A DNA stretch of 64,000 nt from Saccharofermentans sp. (lineage in GTDB: Bacteria; Bacillota; Clostridia; Saccharofermentanales; Saccharofermentanaceae): contig JAIKVV010000052.1 in NCBI GenBank assembly GCA_024685385.1, positions 1 through 64,000 of the forward strand, in the 5' to 3' direction. Positions 1 to 8,454 of the stretch are shown here, piece by piece. Every line of letters begins with the position of its first letter. Positions within the stretch are counted from its first letter, which is position 1. The notes beneath the pieces were generated by a model. That model ran no database searches. It was not told the DNA's origin and was given only the letters and a program-made list of their open reading frames with translations. Made by a program: the position numbers and the translations under genes.

Positions 1-1496
1 AGGCAGTGGCCGTCAGGTCTGAAGGTGTTGTCGGCGTAGCCTGCGAGGATCTTCTTCTCGCTTGCCCAGATCGCTGCCTTGTAGTAATAATCCTTCGCTT
101 TGATATCCGTGAACTTGCTGGTCTTGGCCTTGGGCTCGGGCTTGTTCGCCATCCTCCAAAGGAATGTAACCGTCTGGGCTCTGGTGCAGATGCCCTTGGG
201 ATTGAACTTTTCCTTCGTTACTCCGGTGGTGATGCCCTTTTCGACGGCCCAGAGAACGGGCTTGTAGAAGTAGTCGGAAGTCTTGATGTCCTTGAAAGTC
301 GTCGTCTTTGATTTGGGATTAGGACTGCCTGACAGTCTCCAGAGGAATGTAACCATCTGGGCACGTGAACATTCGTTGGCGGGCTTGAAGAGGGTCTGGT
401 TGTCGTAGCCCTTGACTACTCCTGCCGCCGTAAGATAATTGGTCGGTTCGTACCAGAAATCACTATCTTTTGTGACGTCCTTATAAAGAACGAGTACCGG
501 CTGGATGATCTTCTTTTTTCCGCAAGCTACAGTGATAGAAGCTGTACCTGCCATATTGCAGGAAAATTGTCCCTTGGAATCAACGGAAACGATCTTGGCA
601 TCGGAAGTCTTCCAGGAAAGGGTGCCCGTACCGATCGTAGACGGATTATAGGAAAAAGTTTCTCCGCAAACAAATGTGAGAGGGCTGGTCAGTATCGTTG
701 CATTGGGATCATTGTAGGACAGTGAGAATGAATAATTGCCTCCATTAGCACGTGCGCCTTCATATTGTTTAAAGACCAGATAGTATGTCCCCTCTGTCAG
801 GTCATATTTCTTCTCATATTTACTTGAGTTGCCGATCAGTATTTTATCTAATTCTTTCCCGTCAGAATCAAGCAATTGAAAACGATGATTAATTTTCGAA
901 TCGAACGTGATTATGAGTTGACCTTCTTCTTCCATCTTGAATTTGTGATAATCAACCCAGTCGTTTTCCGCAAGTTGTCCGTAATAAGCGGTATCGAGTT
1001 TTACCGTAACTGCTTTTTCCATACTGTCGTCTGTGTTGGTCTTGGTAAAAGGTTTATCTGCGGCGAAGAATTTATAATAGAATCCGTAGTAATTGCTTTC
1101 AGGGGCATCGTAATAACCGCCGTTATAATCAAACTTCAGATAATATGTACCCTTAGGCAATTTAGCGGAGATCGTTCCTTTATATCCATCGGGTGAATCT
1201 ATAAACTTGTGGTTGGAATCATATATGGAATATTCAATATCCCAATCTGCAGCGTACATTTGGAATACGCCGGATTCCGGCAAAACAAACTTGAAATAAT
1301 CATCATTTGAAACCGTAAGATATCCGGTATATGTTATTCCCTCTTTGATCAGATTTGCCTGCTGAAAACTATCATTGGGCTCCTGCTCTATCTCAGACTC
1401 GTCGGCCTTAACCATATTCCCGAAAGAAAATGAGACGATCAATGCAACGGTTGCAATTCCGGCAGCCAGTAAAAATCTGCGAACGTGGTCCTTCAT
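1..1496 (-). CDS. Secreted PPC/Ig-like/SLH-domain surface protein (C-terminus cut by window edge)
   Basis: The minus frame from ATG (1494-1496) stays open to base 1. It is absent from the ORF track because its stop lies outside the window. A GGGGGA ribosome binding site precedes the ATG. The translation begins with a signal peptide (MKDHVRRFLLAAGIATVAL...) and continues with two beta-rich modules of the pre-peptidase C-terminal type (each ending in 'GTYYL'). A BIG2-like Ig segment then leads into three S-layer homology motifs ('RAQMVTFLWR' type). Only about the last 15 residues appear to be missing, judging from the SLH region of the neighbouring paralogue. By family, SLH domains anchor proteins to the cell-wall secondary polymer, so this should be a surface-attached protein. 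Its ligand is unknown. Confidence 0.85.
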   Translation of the reverse strand, partial: MKDHVRRFLLAAGIATVALIVSFSFGNMVKADESEIEQEPNDSFQQANLIKEGITYTGYLTVSNDDYFKFVLPESGVFQMYAADWDIEYSIYDSNHKFIDSPDGYKGTISAKLPKGTYYLKFDYNGGYYDAPESNYYGFYYKFFAADKPFTKTNTDDSMEKAVTVKLDTAYYGQLAENDWVDYHKFKMEEEGQLIITFDSKINHRFQLLDSDGKELDKILIGNSSKYEKKYDLTEGTYYLVFKQYEGARANGGNYSFSLSYNDPNATILTSPLTFVCGETFSYNPSTIGTGTLSWKTSDAKIVSVDSKGQFSCNMAGTASITVACGKKKIIQPVLVLYKDVTKDSDFWYEPTNYLTAAGVVKGYDNQTLFKPANECSRAQMVTFLWRLSGSPNPKSKTTTFKDIKTSDYFYKPVLWAVEKGITTGVTKEKFNPKGICTRAQTVTFLWRMANKPEPKAKTSKFTDIKAKDYYYKAAIWASEKKILAGYADNTFRPDGHC

Positions 1497-1583
1497 GTAA
1501 GTCTCCCCCTCGAATGATTATGCGTTGTGGATATTTTCTGCTATGAAAACTCCCCTCCGCTAAGCGTAGGATAGCAGAGAAAG

Positions 1584-1630
1584 ATGCAAAAAGAAAGAGG
1601 ATGTTATCTCTTGGAAGAGACGGCATCCTC
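1584..1630 (-). terminator. Rho-independent terminator after the LRR-SLH gene
   Basis: Arms GAGGATG/CATCCTC with an inner TCTCTT/AAGAGA stem are followed on the minus strand by TTTCTTTTTG. It separates the LRR-SLH gene from the downstream SLH gene, so the two paralogues are probably transcribed separately. Confidence 0.75.
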
Positions 1631-1650
1631 TTGGTCAGCATCATCTTGAT

Positions 1651-3390
1651 TTAGCCTTTACCGTTGATGTATTTATCATACTTATAAAGGAAGGTTACCA
1701 TCTGACGTCTCAGGCAGTGGCCTTTGGGCTGGAAGGTATTGTCGCTGTAGCCTGCGACGATCTTCTTCTCGGATGCCCAGATCGTTGCTTTGTAGAAGTA
1801 ATCGGAACTATTGACATCCTTGAACCTGCAGGTTGCGGATTTGGGCTCCGGCTTGTTTGCCATCCTCCAGAGGAAGGTTACCGTCTGGGCTCTTGTGCAG
1901 ACGCCTGAAGGGTCAAACTTGTCCTTGGACGCACCCGTGGTGATGCCCTTTTCGACAGCCCAGAGGACTGCCTTATAGAAGTAGTCTGAACTCTTGATAT
2001 CCGTGAAGCCGGTCGTCTTTGACTTAGGGTTCGGACTGCCGTTAAGTCTCCAGAGGAAGGTCATCATCTGAGCTCTGGTACATTCGCTGGAAGGATTGAA
2101 CTTGGTCTCGTTGTCGTAGCCTTTTACGACACCTTTGGAATGAAGATAGTAGACCGGTTCATACCAGAAATCCTTGGCACTGATGACATCCTTGAATAGG
2201 ACCTGAACTTCTATCTTTGCATCTTTGTCGCCTGCTTTTCCGGTCAGGACGGTCTTGCCTGCTTTCTTTGCAGTCAGATTGGAATTATCCATCGTCAGGA
2301 TATCGTTTTTGGAATTGGTCCATGTGCCGGCATCGCTGTAAGGCGGAATGTAATATCTCAAAGCCGTTTTCTGTCCGCAGCAGACCTTGAGCGCTTTGGG
2401 GAATTCCTGATATTCCAAAGTAACGTCTATCAGGTTCTTGCAATTGGATATATCCAGGACATCAAGAGGGCCGCTTTCAAGGAATTTCAGGTTCGTATTT
2501 GCAGAAAGGTCGATAGTCTTGATCTTGTTCTTCCTGATATTCAAACTTTCCAGTTTGCTATTCTTGGAAAGGTCGAGCTTGGTAAGAGCGTTATCGTTGC
2601 ATTTCAATGATTCCAGAATCTTGCAGCTGCCAAGATCCAGTTTTGTCAATTTGTTTTCATCGCAATTCAAAGTTACGAGATTTGGATTATTTGATGTGAC
2701 AAGCTCTGTAAGCTGATTGTTTGTACAGCCAAGAGCATGAAGTTTCGTGTTCTTGCTGACATCAAGTTTTGTCAGTTTGTTATTGGGACAGTAGAGCGTA
2801 AAAAGCGTGGTGCATGCTCCGGTATTTAAGGCCGGAAGCTGATTGTCGGAGCAATTGATGTTTTCGAGATTAATGCTCTTGGAAAGATCTATTGCAGTCA
2901 GTTGGTTATCGGAACAATTGACGGTCCTGATCTCCGGGTTCTTGGACAGATCCAGTTTTTTCAACTTGTTCCATCCGCAGGAAATACTCGAAAGCTTGGT
3001 ATTCTTGGAAAGGTCAAGACTAGTTATCTTGTTCCCTTCACACTCTATCGTCGTAAGCTTGATATTCTTGGAAACATTAAGACTCTTAAGTTCGTTATTG
3101 CTGCAGTCCAGGTAAGTGATCTGGGTGAAGTATTGGATGCCGGTAAGATCCTTTATCCCTTTTGACGGAACGGCCAGATCAATGACATCCTTTATCTCCT
3201 TAGCGGATAAGGAACCGTTGCCGTCGGTGTCGATCCTCTGACTTACATATTTCCTGAAGGTTGCGTCAGGAAAGTTAGTGCTGTTGACTGCAAGTCCCGC
3301 CGCGCTGACGGATGTCTTCGGAAGCAATGCTGCCAGCATCGCCGCAGTTAATGCAAGAGTTGTCATTCTGATCTTTGTCTTTATGTGCAT
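1651..3390 (-). CDS. Secreted leucine-rich-repeat protein with SLH anchor
   Basis: 579 aa. The N-terminus is a signal peptide (positive MHIKTKIR, then a hydrophobic stretch ending near SVSA). Residues about 40-65 hold an EF-hand/dockerin-like loop (DTDGNGSLS). About ten LRRs of roughly 21 residues follow (pattern LxxLxCxxNxLxxLDLSKN), then an Ig-like segment and three C-terminal SLH motifs ('RAQMMTFLWR', 'RAQTVTFLWR', 'RRQMVTFLYK'). The start has a GGGAGGA ribosome binding site. LRR modules usually bind protein or glycan partners, so I infer an adhesin or cell-surface binding protein held to the wall by the SLH domains. Its SLH region is closely similar to that of the truncated neighbour, indicating tandem paralogues. 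Confidence 0.88.
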   Translation of the reverse strand: MHIKTKIRMTTLALTAAMLAALLPKTSVSAAGLAVNSTNFPDATFRKYVSQRIDTDGNGSLSAKEIKDVIDLAVPSKGIKDLTGIQYFTQITYLDCSNNELKSLNVSKNIKLTTIECEGNKITSLDLSKNTKLSSISCGWNKLKKLDLSKNPEIRTVNCSDNQLTAIDLSKSINLENINCSDNQLPALNTGACTTLFTLYCPNNKLTKLDVSKNTKLHALGCTNNQLTELVTSNNPNLVTLNCDENKLTKLDLGSCKILESLKCNDNALTKLDLSKNSKLESLNIRKNKIKTIDLSANTNLKFLESGPLDVLDISNCKNLIDVTLEYQEFPKALKVCCGQKTALRYYIPPYSDAGTWTNSKNDILTMDNSNLTAKKAGKTVLTGKAGDKDAKIEVQVLFKDVISAKDFWYEPVYYLHSKGVVKGYDNETKFNPSSECTRAQMMTFLWRLNGSPNPKSKTTGFTDIKSSDYFYKAVLWAVEKGITTGASKDKFDPSGVCTRAQTVTFLWRMANKPEPKSATCRFKDVNSSDYFYKATIWASEKKIVAGYSDNTFQPKGHCLRRQMVTFLYKYDKYINGKG

Positions 3391-3448
3391 TCTCTTTTCT
3401 TCCTCCCTTAAGATCTTACGGGAATTACTATGGATATTATACTCAATA

Positions 3449-4708
3449 TCAGACTATCCTGTATCTGGTGCCGCGGCCGCGCCCTTCTATCTCAACGACT
3501 CCCTTGTCTGAAAGGCCGTTCAAAAGATTGGTAACCTTGGTCTTGCCCATGTTGATGTTTCCGGATGTCATTATCTCATTTATCTGACGGCTCCTGTTTC
3601 TGCTGAGGACATTACATATCGTTGCTTCATCTTCTGTCAGGAGTCTGTGGTCTTCCATAACCGGCAAGGTAACCTTGATCATGCTGCTGTCGACCTCAAA
3701 GGAGGGTTTGCGGCTGCTGCCCGAATAGGCGTTTCTGATCCTGCGGATCCCCGTTCCGAACATCTCGATCATGCCGAGCCTGTAGAATATCCCGGCCAGG
3801 ATGGGATTTCTCAATACCGACAGGTTTCCTGAAAGATAATTCGCTTCGCTGATACCTGAAGGAAGACCACCTGCCGAAACTATCTCAACAGAGTCATCGA
3901 ACATGGAAATCTTTACGGGAGTATTGATGTCCCAGACCCTGTGTATCAGGGCATTGGCCAGCGCTTCGCGGAAGGCCTCCTCCGGAATCATCTCCACGGT
4001 CTTCCTCTTAGTTCCTTTTACCTCTTCATATTGGTAGTAGTCCTTGAACATGGCGACTGCTTCGCCAAAACTCCTGAGGATCGACTGGTCTTCCAAAGTC
4101 AGTCTCTTGGTAAAGATATTGATCGTTTCTCCGAATCTTACGATGTCTATCCCGGGAAGAGTGTTCTTATCTGCCAGTATAAAAGCCGCATTGTTATAGC
4201 CTTCTTTGTCCGAATAGAGATTCAGCGACTTCAGGATGTCACGGGTCATTTCTTCTATCCCGACCTTATCCTTCAGTTCAGCGGCCAGGACATCAAAGTT
4301 CAGATCCTGTTCTTTGGATCTAAATCCTTCGTAATCAAGGTTATCCCCTTCCATAATGAGACGCTTAAGTTCAAGTCTGTCAACTTCAATGGTAGATGTA
4401 TCGTTGCGCTTATAGGCTTTGGACTTGTAAAAATATGGCTTGCCACTGCCGGGTCTGACTTCAAGGGTTATTGTATTCCTGGAAGAGTTGACCGAAAGGA
4501 TATAGTCAGGCTGAGGCTTGATCGTATCATTTATCTTGTTCTCGATCGCAAGACATTTCTTGTCTATGTCCTTGATCCCCACGGGCTTGCCCGAGTCATC
4601 CACACCGAAGAGGATGCGGCCTCCCTCATAGTTGGCGTAGGCGCTCACTGTCTTCAGGAAAGAATCCGAATTATCGCTCTTGAATTCCAGGTGTCTGTTC
4701 TCTTTCAT
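3449..4708 (-). CDS. AlbA_2 (Schlafen-like)/RecG-related ATP-binding transcriptional regulator
   Basis: 419 aa from the chosen start. The N-terminal AlbA_2 domain (motifs 'HLEFK', 'YANYEGGRILFGVDD') is followed by an HATPase_c_4-like central region ('EALANALIHR') and a C-terminal winged helix. The ORF track starts 18 codons earlier at 4762, but a TTGCTT/TATAAT promoter lies between 4742 and 4770, inside that extension, and GGAG precedes the ATG at 4706-4708. I therefore choose the internal Met (MKENRHLEFK). Proteins of this class are usually annotated as putative DNA-binding regulators. A palindrome abutting its promoter suggests autoregulation. The target is unknown. Confidence 0.82.
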   Translation of the reverse strand: MKENRHLEFKSDNSDSFLKTVSAYANYEGGRILFGVDDSGKPVGIKDIDKKCLAIENKINDTIKPQPDYILSVNSSRNTITLEVRPGSGKPYFYKSKAYKRNDTSTIEVDRLELKRLIMEGDNLDYEGFRSKEQDLNFDVLAAELKDKVGIEEMTRDILKSLNLYSDKEGYNNAAFILADKNTLPGIDIVRFGETINIFTKRLTLEDQSILRSFGEAVAMFKDYYQYEEVKGTKRKTVEMIPEEAFREALANALIHRVWDINTPVKISMFDDSVEIVSAGGLPSGISEANYLSGNLSVLRNPILAGIFYRLGMIEMFGTGIRRIRNAYSGSSRKPSFEVDSSMIKVTLPVMEDHRLLTEDEATICNVLSRNRSRQINEIMTSGNINMGKTKVTNLLNGLSDKGVVEIEGRGRGTRYRIV

Positions 4709-4741
4709 GTGATATCGCTCCGTATTCTTTTCGATATACAT

Positions 4742-4802
4742 ATTATAAAAAGGGTCGGGCACAAAAGCAATCGTAAATATTTACGACCGCATTTACGACC
4801 GG
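4742..4802 (-). promoter_or_regulatory. Promoter and candidate operator of the AlbA_2 regulator
   Basis: On the minus strand, -35 TTGCTT (4765-4770) and -10 TATAAT (4742-4747) are spaced 17 bp apart. Directly upstream is the perfect 16-bp palindrome TCGTAAATATTTACGA (4771-4786). Its right half overlaps a 12-bp direct repeat, ATTTACGACCGC/G (4779-4790 and 4791-4802). A weaker copy, GTTTGCGACCGC, lies at 4821-4832. Confidence 0.7.
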
Positions 4803-4885
4803 TTATTGGTACTTAATTCAGTTTGCGACCGCAAAGGATTCGACTTTCGGTACATCTTATGCGCGATAAGTGCCACAATTCCGCC

Positions 4886-4914
4886 TTGCCTTGGGGCGTT
4901 CTTTCATTTAGAAT
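4886..4914 (+). promoter_or_regulatory. Promoter of the DUF454 gene
   Basis: TTGCCT (4886-4891) and TAGAAT (4909-4914) are 17 bp apart, about 25 bp upstream of the chosen start codon. Confidence 0.6.
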
Positions 4915-4939
4915 GGTGCAAGGAATAGGGAGAAAAGAA

Positions 4940-5236
4940 ATGAGAAGATATTACAAAGACGACATTCCTGAAGAAAAGAAGCCCAAGACCATCTTCGGGC
5001 GCATCCTTTGGATCAGTCTGGGGATCGTGATGATCATCGTGGGTCTTATCGGGCTCATGATCCCCGTTGTGCCGCAGGTGCCTTTCTTCGTTGCGGGAGC
5101 TTTGTGCTTCTGCCGTGTTTCCAGGCGTTTCGGCGGCTGGTTCAGGCATCTTAGGCTCTATAAGTTGTTTGTCGGTGAGATCAAGTTCCGCGATTTCTTC
5201 AAGAAGGACATAAAGCCCCGCCAGTCGGCAGCATAA
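4940..5236 (+). CDS. DUF454 (YbaN-like) inner membrane protein
   Basis: 98 aa from the ATG at 4940, which has AGGGAGAAAAGAA in front and a promoter at 4886-4914. The ORF track start at 4823 would lie upstream of that promoter. The sequence shows a charged N-terminus, a long hydrophobic segment (WISLGIVMIIVGLIGLMIPV), a second hydrophobic stretch (VPFFVAGALCFCR) and a basic tail. The 'G.IGL.IPVVPQVPF...A..CF.R.S.RF..W' pattern is typical of DUF454. The function of the family is not established. Confidence 0.8.
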   Translation: MRRYYKDDIPEEKKPKTIFGRILWISLGIVMIIVGLIGLMIPVVPQVPFFVAGALCFCRVSRRFGGWFRHLRLYKLFVGEIKFRDFFKKDIKPRQSAA

Positions 5237-5254
5237 GGCCTGTAAGTTTTCATT

Positions 5255-5293
5255 AAAAAAACACCGCAGATAATGCAATCTGCGGTGTTTTTG
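5255..5293. terminator. Bidirectional terminator between convergent genes
   Basis: AAAAACACCGCAGAT and ATCTGCGGTGTTTTT form a perfect stem flanked by A and T tracts. It serves both the DUF454 gene (+) and the Ala/Lys-rich gene (-). Confidence 0.85.
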
Positions 5294-5315
5294 TAAGTGA
5301 ACTTATCTATTGTGA

Positions 5316-6143
5316 TCAGAACAGATCTACTGCCCCGGCGTTCATGCCGTTGATGACATAGTAGGTCTTGTTGTCCTCAGGCTTAACATAGACATCGACT
5401 GTCTTGATGGATGCATCGACCTTGTTGACCTTGTCAACGATCGTCTTGTAGTCGGTCTCGTTGCCCTTGTACTGGATAACGAACTTGTCGGGTGCCTTGA
5501 TGGCCTTGGGAGCAGCCTTCTTGGCAGCTGCTTTCTTTGCAGCGGGCTTCTTAGCAGCTGCTTTCTTTGCAACGGGCTTAACTGCAGGCTTCTTAGCGGG
5601 AGCCTTCTTCTCTTCCTTCTTTGTTTCAGCCTTTACAGCTGTCTTTGCGGGCTCAGCCTTCTTGACTTCTGCTTTCTTTGCTGCGGGCTTAGCTGCCTTC
5701 TTTGCAGCTGCCTTCTTGGCAGCGGGCTTCTTAGCGGGAGCCTTCTTCTCAGCCTTGGGTGCCTCTGCCTTTACGGGAGCTGCTGCTTTGGTTGCTTCAG
5801 CCTTAACGGGCTCAGCCTTGGGAGCCTCTGCCTTTGCTGCTGCGGGAGCTGCCTTGGGCTCTGTCTTGTCGGCAACCTTCTTTGCTACCTCGTTGACCTT
5901 GGCCTTGGAGCATGCCTTGACCTTGTCCTTCTTCTCGATGGCTTCCTTCTTGATGGTCTCGGTCTTGTCTTCTACCTTGGCCTTTGTCTCCTTGGCAACG
6001 GTCTTGGTCTTCTCGACTGCCTTGCCGGCTGCCTCTCCGACTTTCTTAGCTTCTTCCTTAACCTTCTCGGAAGCCTGTTCTACTTTAACTTCAGCGGTCT
6101 TAACGGCCTCTTTTACTTCTTTCTTGATCTCTTCAACTGCCAT
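5316..6143 (-). CDS. Ala/Lys-rich histone H1-like protein with DUF6465-type C-terminus
   Basis: 275 aa, preceded by GGAGGTG five bases before the ATG. Residues about 1-85 are a charged, probably helical region. Residues about 90-215 are low-complexity KKPAAKKAAAKK repeats resembling the basic tails of histone H1 and HU-like proteins. The last ~58 residues (from 'KFVIQYKGNETDY' to 'YYVINGMNAGAVDLF') match the compact domain I know as DUF6465 in Clostridia. The repeats suggest non-specific nucleic-acid binding, for example as a nucleoid-associated protein. That role is inference. A good sigma-70 promoter precedes it. Confidence 0.8.
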   Translation of the reverse strand: MAVEEIKKEVKEAVKTAEVKVEQASEKVKEEAKKVGEAAGKAVEKTKTVAKETKAKVEDKTETIKKEAIEKKDKVKACSKAKVNEVAKKVADKTEPKAAPAAAKAEAPKAEPVKAEATKAAAPVKAEAPKAEKKAPAKKPAAKKAAAKKAAKPAAKKAEVKKAEPAKTAVKAETKKEEKKAPAKKPAVKPVAKKAAAKKPAAKKAAAKKAAPKAIKAPDKFVIQYKGNETDYKTIVDKVNKVDASIKTVDVYVKPEDNKTYYVINGMNAGAVDLF

Positions 6144-6189
6144 AACGGCACCTCCGATCTTTCATTAAATTGTTTTTCTAAACGCACAT

Positions 6190-6218
6190 AATTTATACTT
6201 CTTTGCCTTTACAGTCAA
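6190..6218 (-). promoter_or_regulatory. Promoter of the Ala/Lys-rich protein gene
   Basis: On the minus strand, TTGACT (6213-6218) and TAAATT (6190-6195) are spaced by 17 bp. Confidence 0.6.
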
Positions 6219-6261
6219 ACACAAGCTTTTACTGTATCGGCCGCATTTTTTGTCTATATTA

Positions 6262-7035
6262 TCAAAGAGCGGCATAACCCATGTAAAGCGTTCTCATGTT
6301 CTCTTCGTTCATGATGTATGTATTATCATGCCTTGCGCCTTCAAAGACCTTATTGCCGTCCTTATACACGAACAGCTGATTACGGGAGATCTCCTCCCAG
6401 GGTCCTGTCGTCAGCGGGCGGGTCGAGAAGATCACGGAGCCCTTCTTTTCGAGCTTAAAGAGCGTGCCCTCTTCGTTCTTATGGATATAGAAATATTCGC
6501 CGTCGAAGATCACGAGATTGATCTTATTATGGGGCGACAGTTCCTGCACGATCTCATCCATCAGCCAAAAGCGAATGGCCGGATCTCCGGAGCCGTCGTT
6601 TTCGCGGTAAAGGGAATTCATGCGGTCAACGATATAAAGAAGTATCCTCTCGCTGTCTGTCGTTCCCTTCTGCAGGCACTGGTAGTGCTTGAGTTCTTCT
6701 GATTCGAATATAGTGCCGTTATGCATCAGGGTCCAGTTTCTGCCTGAATCGTCTTTGGCCGTGAAGGGATGGGTGTTGTTGAAGTTGACGTCACCCACCG
6801 TTGCGCGCCTGATGTGGGCCATCATGCGGGAAGATCTGATCTCATCAGTCAGGCGGTGCTTAAGGTAGTAACTGTCCTTGGCTCTCACAGGCTCTTTTTC
6901 GACCGATATGTTGCCTTCGTCGAAAAATGCCAGGCCCCATCCGTTCGGGTGCTCCGAACTGTGATCGAAAAAGTTCTTAAGGAACCAATTAAGCTCGATA
7001 TTATGGTCAGATGTAACTGCGAACAGTTCGCACAT
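6262..7035 (-). CDS. Class II glutamine amidotransferase-like (YafJ/EgtC type) protein
   Basis: 257 aa starting MCELFAVTSD, so Met removal exposes the Cys nucleophile of Ntn hydrolases. The ORF track start 15 codons earlier would bury it. AAGGAG precedes the chosen ATG. Visible signature pieces are 'NGWGLAFF', the Arg in 'HIRRATVG', and 'LMHNGTI', which carries the oxyanion-hole Asn-Gly. Its start overlaps the end of the glutamate-cysteine ligase gene by 29 bp, indicating translational coupling. Stand-alone members hydrolyse gamma-glutamyl amides; EgtC does so in ergothioneine synthesis. Function here is inferred as gamma-glutamyl hydrolase or amidotransferase. Confidence 0.85.
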   Translation of the reverse strand: MCELFAVTSDHNIELNWFLKNFFDHSSEHPNGWGLAFFDEGNISVEKEPVRAKDSYYLKHRLTDEIRSSRMMAHIRRATVGDVNFNNTHPFTAKDDSGRNWTLMHNGTIFESEELKHYQCLQKGTTDSERILLYIVDRMNSLYRENDGSGDPAIRFWLMDEIVQELSPHNKINLVIFDGEYFYIHKNEEGTLFKLEKKGSVIFSTRPLTTGPWEEISRNQLFVYKDGNKVFEGARHDNTYIMNEENMRTLYMGYAAL

Positions 7036-8251
7036 GATCAAGATACTCCTTATCTTCTTCGGGAAGTGTCCTGCCTGCAAGTCTTATCAGGTATTCTCCC
7101 CATTCTTCCGCCTTCTTGCCACCATATATTTCTGCATGCAGGCCGTCTCTTTCGATCTTCTCCACCGCTTCCTGAATCTCATCTGCTGTCTTGATGTCTG
7201 AAAGTGCTTCATCCAGCAACTTAAGGTTCTCATCGGAATAGATAAGTCCCTTGATCAGGGCTACATAGCCCAAAGCCTTGTTGATCGGCACTGCGTCAGC
7301 GACCCTGATCTCGATGTATTTCTTCACTCTGAAGTGGAAAAAGCCCATTGACATGAAGTGCTCAATAAGTCTTTTCCTGCGCTCTTCCGTAAGGTCCTCT
7401 TCCCTGAGGATACCTTCATCGAAGAGGTCTTTGGCGCTCTTGCCTGCAACATAAGATGTTTCGCCTTCGTCCGTAAGCAGGATAAGGGGCGTGTTGTAGA
7501 TGACATCAGCCATTTTATCGTAGCCGAACCCTTCTTCCAGCGAATAAGGCACGAAGCCTGTCCTTGAAGGGTCCAGATCGTCCCACTCCTGGATCCTGAG
7601 AAGGTGCTTCTTATCTTCGTGGCCGGGCAGGTAAGAAAGCTCATCCGTCTTGTTTTCCATAAGGATCATGAGGATAGGAGAGATCTTGGATAAGACGCGG
7701 AGCTTTCTTACCATGTCTTCCTCGTTTTTGTAATCGACCGAGATCTGGGCAGAGCCTGATGCTCTCATCATGTATCTGCCGTATTTGCCGGACTCCTGAA
7801 AGTACTTATCCATGTACTCATACCTCTTCTTTGGCGACAGGGGAATATCGTCAGGCGTTATCTCTCCCGTCTCGACTTTTGGGAGATTGCCCGCGGTTAT
7901 CAGACGGTATCCTCTCATTGCGAATATCAGGCTCCAGTTGCTGAAGAATGTATCGTAGACTCTCCTGATGGAAGCCGTATCGTGGAAAGGATTGATGCTG
8001 ATCTCGAACTGGCAGGAAGGCTCAAGGCTTATGGAATGGTCTTCCGTCACATAACCAACCGGATAGCCGTCCATATAGGTAATCTCGGCCTTAAGATATT
8101 TTCCGACATCGTAGATCAGTTTGGATATCTCATGGAATCCGATCTGATCGCCGTTGGAATCGACTACAAAATGCTCGATCTCAAGACCCAGATCCTTCGA
8201 ATCCGTCTCACCGCTCCTAAGATATTCTCTTATCTCATCTCTTATACTCAT
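7007..8251 (-). CDS. Glutamate-cysteine ligase family protein
   Basis: 414 aa from the ATG at 8249-8251, which has GGAGGATAAAGAG in front; the track start is five codons upstream with poor spacing. Family signatures are 'LGLEIEHFVV' (substrate/ATP region), 'SLEPSCQFEIS', 'ASGSAQISVDY' and 'IEIRVADAVP'. The length and motifs fit the EgtA/plant-type glutamate-cysteine ligases, which form gamma-glutamylcysteine from Glu, Cys and ATP. No glutathione synthetase is visible nearby. The partner overlapping its 3' end is a class II glutaminase-like protein, so the pair may make and then process a gamma-glutamyl compound. Confidence 0.88.
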   Translation of the reverse strand: MSIRDEIREYLRSGETDSKDLGLEIEHFVVDSNGDQIGFHEISKLIYDVGKYLKAEITYMDGYPVGYVTEDHSISLEPSCQFEISINPFHDTASIRRVYDTFFSNWSLIFAMRGYRLITAGNLPKVETGEITPDDIPLSPKKRYEYMDKYFQESGKYGRYMMRASGSAQISVDYKNEEDMVRKLRVLSKISPILMILMENKTDELSYLPGHEDKKHLLRIQEWDDLDPSRTGFVPYSLEEGFGYDKMADVIYNTPLILLTDEGETSYVAGKSAKDLFDEGILREEDLTEERRKRLIEHFMSMGFFHFRVKKYIEIRVADAVPINKALGYVALIKGLIYSDENLKLLDEALSDIKTADEIQEAVEKIERDGLHAEIYGGKKAEEWGEYLIRLAGRTLPEEDKEYLDHVRTVRSYI

Positions 8252-8351
8252 CTCTTTATCCTCCATTCCTTTTCCGGAAAAGCACTCTTTTCGGGCTTTC
8301 CGGAAGCTGCGGGGCAGGCTTTTCGCGATGAAAAACCTACAAATTTCATAG

Positions 8352-8380
8352 GTTATAACATAGTAAGTCTATCGAGTCAA
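8352..8380 (-). promoter_or_regulatory. Promoter of the glutamate-cysteine ligase operon
   Basis: On the minus strand, TTGACT (8375-8380) and TATAAC (8352-8357) have a 17-bp spacer. An imperfect dyad AACCTA...TAGGTT sits at the expected transcription start. Confidence 0.65.
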
Positions 8381-8454
8381 TAGGTTTTATAGGAATATCG
8401 GCGCCTTAAAGGGGCTCAGGCATATCTCATGCCGCGCATAACAATGTTACAAAG

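Noticed and set aside
1408-1644. 78-aa minus ORF
   Set aside because: Overlaps the start of the SLH protein and a terminator; no ribosome binding site.
5461-6168. 235-aa plus-strand hydrophobic ORF
   Set aside because: Shadow of the Ala/Lys-rich gene: antisense of KKPAAKKA repeats gives FLAAAFFA runs.
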